From: Desulfuromonas sp.
GTDB lineage: Bacteria > Desulfobacterota > Desulfuromonadia > Desulfuromonadales > Trichloromonadaceae
DNA: 9,330 nucleotides
Reading direction: 5' to 3'
Assembly: GCA_030145265.1 (NCBI GenBank)
Contig: JAQYWA010000060.1
Coordinates: 1-9,330 of the forward strand
Position 1 is the first letter of the stretch; every line of letters begins with the position of its first letter. This document shows positions 6,078 to 9,330 of this stretch, piece after piece. The position numbers and the translations under genes were made by a program. The notes under the pieces are model-generated. The model made no database searches. It saw only the letters and a list, made by a program, of their open reading frames with translations, and was not told where the DNA came from.

Positions 6078-6410
6078 CTAATTCCGCTTCCGGTAGATTT
6101 TCGTGAGGTTGTCGACGAAAACATTGAACAGAAAGCAGAGCAGTATAAACCAGATGATCAGAAACTGGCCGCTGAACCAGTAATGCAGGGGGAATCCGAA
6201 AATGGCGGTGTTGGTAATCAGGCTGTCGCCGGCCGGCGTGTCCTGCATCAGCACCAGCAGAAACTGGAAGCCGAAAGTGAAAAAGGCCCAGAGGATCAAT
6301 AGAATCCAGGTGTACCTGACTTTCTGGCGCATGAAGCCAGGGCGCGGACGGAAGAAATTGACCCGGTAATCGTTGTCGTCTCGTCTGGTCGAATCCTGTT
6401 CGCTTGCCAT
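6078..6410 (-). CDS. DUF4212-type small subunit of the sodium:solute symporter
   Basis: A 110-residue membrane protein with a charged N-terminus (about 1-31), a first transmembrane helix at about 32-55, a conserved-looking linker GFPLHYWFSGQ (72-82), and a second helix at about 80-99 followed by a basic tail, NLTKIYRKRN. This matches the small accessory protein (DUF4212) found directly upstream of VC_2705-type symporters, comparable in position but not sequence to the DUF485 partner of acetate permease ActP. Its biochemical role is not established; it may help assembly or transport. GGAGG lies 8 bases before the ATG at 6410. The gap to the symporter is 11 bases. It follows truD by 75 bases with no clear promoter or terminator between, so read-through from the tRNA genes is possible. 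Confidence 0.88.
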   Translation of the reverse strand: MASEQDSTRRDDNDYRVNFFRPRPGFMRQKVRYTWILLILWAFFTFGFQFLLVLMQDTPAGDSLITNTAIFGFPLHYWFSGQFLIIWFILLCFLFNVFVDNLTKIYRKRN

Positions 6411-6485
6411 GTCCCTCTCCTCCGGGTAGTACTTTCGGGCCGGGCTGAATCAATGTTCCAACGGCTTCATCGCCGCCGAAAGCGG

Positions 6486-7694
6486 TCAGGTCTCAGCAGA
6501 CAAATCGTTCTTCATGATTTCATGTAATACCGCAGTTGCATAACTTCCTCGCGGCAGGGCGAAGGAGAGCAGCAGGTCGTTGTCTTCCTGACGGGCCTGG
6601 GCTGCGCTGAGCGGAACCCGTAGCGCCCGGCGTTCTCCCTCCATCTTCAGACCGCCCGGCAGGCGAAAGTCCTCTGGCGTCAGCCCTTCCTTGTCGAGCA
6701 GGCTCTGTTCGAGGATGCCCGCCTGGCCTTTGGCGCCGGTCATCTTGTAGCCGAACATTGGGCCGGATGGGCTGATCTCCAGGCGGTCGGCTCTGGGCTG
6801 TTCGGTGGCGGCATCTTCCACGACAAAGCAGGCGCCGTTGTCGTGCTTGTAGGCCAGGTCGCCGTTCCACAGAATGTCGAGGGAAGCCAGGCGCATGGCA
6901 ACGACCCGGTCGAACAGGTGCGACTGGCAGGCCGACAGGTACAGGCGCAACATCTTGCGGGGATAGCCCATCACCGCCTGCTCGGCGCTACGGCCTTCGA
7001 GCAGCATGCGCAGCATGGCCCGCTCGTCGCGGAAGCGGCCGGGGAAGGCCGTCAGCGCTCCTTCGAGATCGCCGCCGGCATAGCATTCGGCGGCGTAGCG
7101 CCAGCGCTCGTTGGTGATCCGGGCTGGGTCGCCGATGATCTGCCGGGCGGCTTCGGCAAAATCGCGCTGCAGCAGGGCCCGCCCGATCAGGTGCGAATTG
7201 CTCAGCACGCCGTAGCGCTGTTCACCGAAACGGTTGGGTACCCCGACTTGCTCCATGATGTGCAGCGCATCGAGGGCATACTCAAGGGCGCCCTCGCCGA
7301 CGTCGCGCACGCGGATGGTGAAACGGTTGCCGGCCAGGTGACCAAGCCGCAGCTTGTTGCTGTGAAAGCGGGCGTCAAGAATGCGGATGTTTTCGAACTC
7401 GAGGGCCTTGACCTGTTCCGGTTTGACCCCGGTGATCGATACCGTCTGCCGGGTGCGGGCTTTGGCATCCTTGAGGCCGGCATAGCCGATCTCCCGCTCC
7501 TTCACCTTGAGGGCGCGGGACAGCCGGTGCAGCATGTCGTGGGTGCTGACCCCCTCCTTTTCCACCAGCAGGTACAGGTGCTCCCCTTCGCCGCAGGGGG
7601 GGTAGAGGGGGATTTCCTCGACCAGGAAGTCTTCCGGCGATTCCTTGATGGTCCCGCCGGTCCCCGGCACTGTCGCGGTCAGATAGCTACTCAT
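6486..7694 (-). CDS. truD: tRNA pseudouridine(13) synthase TruD
   Basis: TruD isomerises uridine 13 in the D-arm of certain tRNAs to pseudouridine, in the cytoplasm. The 402-residue product carries the family signature NRFGEQRYG (154-162), the catalytic aspartate D76 in the GLKDAKARTRQ motif (73-83), AGNRF (121-125), and a C-terminal RGSYATAVLHEI (about 382-393). It is longer than the E. coli enzyme (349 residues) but within the range of other bacteria. The open frame extends to 7889 inside trmB; the ATG at 7694 is chosen because the protein then begins SSYLTA...GGTIKESPEDFLVEEIP, a normal TruD start. GGAG lies about 11 bases upstream. It overlaps the end of trmB by 8 bases (ATGAGTAG), so the two tRNA-modification genes are co-transcribed. 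Confidence 0.95.
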   Translation of the reverse strand: MSSYLTATVPGTGGTIKESPEDFLVEEIPLYPPCGEGEHLYLLVEKEGVSTHDMLHRLSRALKVKEREIGYAGLKDAKARTRQTVSITGVKPEQVKALEFENIRILDARFHSNKLRLGHLAGNRFTIRVRDVGEGALEYALDALHIMEQVGVPNRFGEQRYGVLSNSHLIGRALLQRDFAEAARQIIGDPARITNERWRYAAECYAGGDLEGALTAFPGRFRDERAMLRMLLEGRSAEQAVMGYPRKMLRLYLSACQSHLFDRVVAMRLASLDILWNGDLAYKHDNGACFVVEDAATEQPRADRLEISPSGPMFGYKMTGAKGQAGILEQSLLDKEGLTPEDFRLPGGLKMEGERRALRVPLSAAQARQEDNDLLLSFALPRGSYATAVLHEIMKNDLSAET

Positions 7695-8388
7695 TTTCGA
7701 CTCGGCTCCAACGGACCCGGAAGCCCGGGTCGATGGCGGGGCGCTGCAGGGCCTCGGGGCGGACCTGGGCGGCTTTGCGGTGGTGAACGAAATATATCTC
7801 CTGGCCCTTTTGCAGAAACCGGCGCATGTACTTGGAGATCGGGTAGTCGGGCAGGCTGCGGACGAAGTCGGAATCCAGGGCGTTGCCATAGCCTTCGACG
7901 GTCGGCATGAGGGCCGCGACGGCCTCGCCGTAGTCGTCGAAATCGGTGCTGAAATAGAAGTCGCCGCCGGGCTTCAGGTAGTACAGGAGCGTCTGAGCGA
8001 AGTCGCAGTTGACCAGGCGCCGGCTGCGATGGCGCTTTTTCGGCCAGGGGTCCGGGCAGTTGATATAGACTGCCGCCAGGCTGTCTGGTCCGAAGAAATG
8101 GGTCAGCAGGTATCTCGCCTCGATTCGCATCACCCGCACGTTGGTCAGCCCGGCCATTTCGATTCGGCTGCAGGTCTTGTAGCACCCCTTGTTGTAGATG
8201 TCGATGGCGAGAAAGTTGGTTTCCGGCTGCTGCTCGGCCCGCTGGATGATGAAATCTCCGATGCCGCAGCCGATCTCCAGGGCCAGCGGCTGGTCTTTTT
8301 CGAACAATTCATCCAGGCTCGCGCCATCTTCCAGACGCTGCCGGGGAATAAAGAATGGCGAGGTTATTTCGATCACCCTCTGAGTCAT
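7687..8388 (-). CDS. trmB: tRNA (guanine-N7-)-methyltransferase TrmB
   Basis: TrmB transfers a methyl group from S-adenosylmethionine to N7 of guanine 46 in the tRNA variable loop. The 233-residue protein is of normal length. It shows the SAM-binding motif LEIGCGIGDF (37-46), the acidic end of the second strand AIDIYNKG (61-68), NVRVMRIEA (83-91), the hallmark NCPDPWPKKRHRSRRLV (110-126, with catalytic-region D113), and a C-terminal ISKYMRRF (184-191). The last block corresponds to the TKFE-type motif of E. coli TrmB but has Ser for Thr and Met for Glu. This may be a lineage variant. The ATG at 8388 has AAGGA 8-9 bases ahead. The gene overlaps truD and lies 78 bases after the cytochrome gene. 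Confidence 0.95.
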   Translation of the reverse strand: MTQRVIEITSPFFIPRQRLEDGASLDELFEKDQPLALEIGCGIGDFIIQRAEQQPETNFLAIDIYNKGCYKTCSRIEMAGLTNVRVMRIEARYLLTHFFGPDSLAAVYINCPDPWPKKRHRSRRLVNCDFAQTLLYYLKPGGDFYFSTDFDDYGEAVAALMPTVEGYGNALDSDFVRSLPDYPISKYMRRFLQKGQEIYFVHHRKAAQVRPEALQRPAIDPGFRVRWSRVENE

Positions 8389-8420
8389 GAAACAAATCCT
8401 TTAGTAATGATATAATTGAC

Positions 8421-8452
8421 CCGCTAAACTAGCATAGCGGTTGTTGTTTTTC
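8421..8452 (+). other. Hairpin with T-tract between the cytochrome and trmB genes
   Basis: CCGCTA (8421-8426) and TAGCGG (8435-8440) form a 6-base stem with an 8-base loop, followed on the plus strand by TTGTTGTTTTTC. As an intrinsic terminator it would act on plus-strand transcripts, yet both flanking genes are on the minus strand and no plus-strand gene precedes it. In minus-strand RNA the same stem would lie in the trmB leader or after the cytochrome gene. Confidence 0.3.
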
Positions 8453-8466
8453 AATGACGGCCGGAG

Positions 8467-8778
8467 TTACAAGGACTGCAGGTAGTCCCGCAGGGTGGCC
8501 AGTTCCGGTTCGGTCAGGTGGTCGTAAGACGGCATCACCGAGGTCTCGCGATGTACGGTCAGGACCTGGCGCATTTGTTCGGGAGAGAGCCGCTTGCCGA
8601 GGCCGTCGAGGGCCGGGCCGAGACTGCCGCCGCTGCCGCCGGCCAGGTGGCAACCCCGGCAGCCCAGGGCCTTGAACAGGTCTTCGCCCAGCATCGGTGC
8701 GCTGCGGGCGATGTTGGGCGCCAACATCAGCAGCAGGGCCAGCAGGGCGAGCGCCGGTCGTTTGACGAAATCGTTCAT
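8467..8778 (-). CDS. Small secreted monohaem c-type cytochrome
   Basis: A 103-residue protein with a Sec-type signal peptide: basic start (K6, R7), a hydrophobic core at about 9-20, and a likely cleavage site after ARSA (24-27). The mature part of about 76 residues carries one haem-attachment motif CRGCH (40-44) within GEDLFKALGCRGCHLAGG, and a likely distal ligand Met82 in SVMPSYDHLTEPELATLRDYL. That is the class I cytochrome c layout, so it probably acts as a periplasmic electron carrier. Its redox partner is not evident; no oxidase or reductase gene is adjacent. AAGGA lies about 9 bases before the ATG at 8778. It is followed by trmB on the same strand after 78 bases, which may be coincidental clustering or read-through. 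Confidence 0.9.
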   Translation of the reverse strand: MNDFVKRPALALLALLLMLAPNIARSAPMLGEDLFKALGCRGCHLAGGSGGSLGPALDGLGKRLSPEQMRQVLTVHRETSVMPSYDHLTEPELATLRDYLQSL

Positions 8779-8917
8779 GATGGGCCGTCCTTTCCGAAGC
8801 GATTCTGGTCAGCATACATGATCGCAGGCGACAGGAAAACCCGCCCGTTGGGAAAAAAGTTGAAATCTTTCTCAGTGGTCGTTAAGGTGACTTGTTTTGT
8901 AACGAAGCAGGCGGATA

Positions 8918-8993
8918 GACTGAAGGTGTTTAGGCTCAAGTTAACCTGACATAATTGGCCCCACTGGGGGGCGGGTTCGCTTTTCCTTCAGTC
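8918..8993. repeat. Inverted repeat around the aminotransferase promoter region
   Basis: GACTGAAGG (8918-8926) and CCTTCAGTC (8985-8993) are perfect inverted copies separated by 58 bases, flanking the candidate -10 at 8950-8955. The region is about 255 bases long and non-coding, so a 9-base pairing could arise by chance. Confidence 0.35.
8947..8955 (+). promoter_or_regulatory. Possible extended -10 promoter for the aminotransferase gene
   Basis: TGACATAAT reads as an extended -10 (TG, one base, CATAAT, five of six matches to consensus). No good -35 is visible 17 bases upstream. Transcription would start near 8962, leaving a leader of about 70 bases. Confidence 0.4.
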
Positions 8994-9007
8994 TTCAGCC
9001 TTCAGCC
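8987..9007. repeat. Three tandem copies of TTCAGYC
   Basis: TTCAGTC (8987-8993), TTCAGCC (8994-9000) and TTCAGCC (9001-9007) stand head to tail in the leader before the aminotransferase start. The first copy overlaps one arm of the 8918-8993 inverted repeat. The function is unknown. It may be a simple sequence expansion. Confidence 0.6.
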
Positions 9008-9033
9008 TGAATTATCCCTTGTGGAGTGTGCCC

Positions 9034-9330
9034 GTGAAAATTCCCGTTTCCCGCCGATGTCTTGAGGTGACTCCGTTTTTGGCCATGGAAGTCATGGAGC
9101 AGGCCAAAGTGCTCGAAGCAGCCGGGCGGGAGATCATCTACCTCTGCCTCGGCGAACCCGATTTTCCCACTCCCGGGCCGGTTGTTGAAAACGCCATCGC
9201 GGCCATGCGCGAGGGGGCGACCTCGTACACCCATTCGCTGGGACTGCTCGAACTGCGCGAAGCGATTTCCGCCCATTACCGGCAGCGTTATGGGGTCGAG
9301 GTCGAGCCCGGGCGCATCCTGGTTTCGGCC
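9034..9330 (+). CDS. PLP-dependent class I/II aminotransferase, N-terminal part (runs off right edge)
   Basis: The first 99 codons of a fold-type I aminotransferase. The sequence begins VKIPVSRRCLEVTPFLAMEV and contains the substrate-side motif CLGEPDFPTP (38-47), then GATSYTHSLGLLELREAIS (split, 61-79), both typical of aspartate-aminotransferase-like enzymes, and ends at GRILVSA, just before the expected glycine-rich PLP phosphate-binding turn. The PLP lysine and substrate-specificity residues are outside the window, so the amino acid used is not known. The start is a GTG at 9034, supported by GGAG at 9023-9026, 7 bases upstream. In-frame ATGs at 9085 and 9094 would cut into the family's N-terminal segment. 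It diverges from the cytochrome gene. Confidence 0.9.
   Translation, partial: MKIPVSRRCLEVTPFLAMEVMEQAKVLEAAGREIIYLCLGEPDFPTPGPVVENAIAAMREGATSYTHSLGLLELREAISAHYRQRYGVEVEPGRILVSA

Noticed and set aside
6067..6453. A 129-codon upstream extension of the symporter frame
   Set aside because: It overlaps the small-subunit gene in another frame, reads as non-hydrophobic non-family sequence, and the ATG at 6066 has a good ribosome site.
7695..7889. An N-terminal extension of TruD
   Set aside because: It lies inside trmB in a different frame, and the family N-terminus begins right after the ATG at 7694.
6843..7910. A 355-codon open frame on the plus strand, antisense to truD and trmB
   Set aside because: It lies opposite two well-recognised genes, its product is low-complexity and rich in Gly/Ala/Val with no family motif, and it is a usual by-product of GC-rich codon use.
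8411..8452. A perfect TATAAT on the plus strand followed by a hairpin and T-tract, as a small RNA gene
   Set aside because: No -35 is visible, and the predicted transcript would start inside the hairpin and be only about 30 bases long.
1..9330. Insertion sequence, prophage, CRISPR array, tRNA or rRNA
   Set aside because: No transposase, integrase, regular spaced repeats, or cloverleaf-like sequence was found. Intergenic gaps are short and accounted for by promoters and terminators.

Overview
The window is an ordinary-looking, GC-rich bacterial chromosome segment of densely packed housekeeping, regulatory and transport genes. I see no mobile element, CRISPR array or RNA gene. The gene set (IclR regulator, paired small/large sodium:solute symporter, small secreted monohaem cytochrome c, trmB-truD) and the style of the proteins fit a deltaproteobacterium of the Desulfuromonadales/Geobacter type. 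That assignment is an inference from protein resemblance, not a search result.

Layout, left to right. (1) The left edge holds the first 118 codons of an AMP-forming acyl-CoA synthetase on the minus strand. It diverges from coaE (dephospho-CoA kinase, plus strand), so two CoA-related genes share one intergenic region. (2) coaE converges on an alpha/beta hydrolase gene (minus), and their 3' ends overlap by 59 bases. (3) Upstream of the hydrolase lies an IclR-family regulator (minus) with a clear intrinsic terminator behind it. The hydrolase then has its own near-consensus promoter. (4) An AT-rich region of about 310 bases separates iclR from a divergent universal stress protein gene. It carries two candidate iclR promoters, an inverted repeat placed like an autoregulatory operator, and a uspA promoter. 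(5) uspA converges on a TIM-barrel sugar-phosphate isomerase/epimerase-like gene of unknown substrate.

(6) From about 8780 down to 4549 every gene is on the minus strand, in the order of transcription: monohaem cytochrome c, trmB (tRNA m7G46 methyltransferase), truD (tRNA pseudouridine-13 synthase), a DUF4212-type small symporter subunit, and an SSS-family sodium:solute symporter. trmB and truD overlap by 8 bases. The two symporter genes are 11 bases apart, with the downstream ribosome site overlapping the upstream stop codon, so they almost certainly form one two-component transporter. (7) At the right edge a class I/II aminotransferase begins on the plus strand with a GTG start and runs off the window.

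Five starts were set inside longer open frames using ribosome binding sites, gene overlaps and family length: iclR, uspA, the symporter, truD, and the GTG start of the hydrolase. I found no convincing novel system. The items most worth a second look are the iclR promoter/operator architecture, the inverted repeat that exactly brackets the coaE/hydrolase overlap, and the uncharacterised transporter and TIM-barrel substrates.
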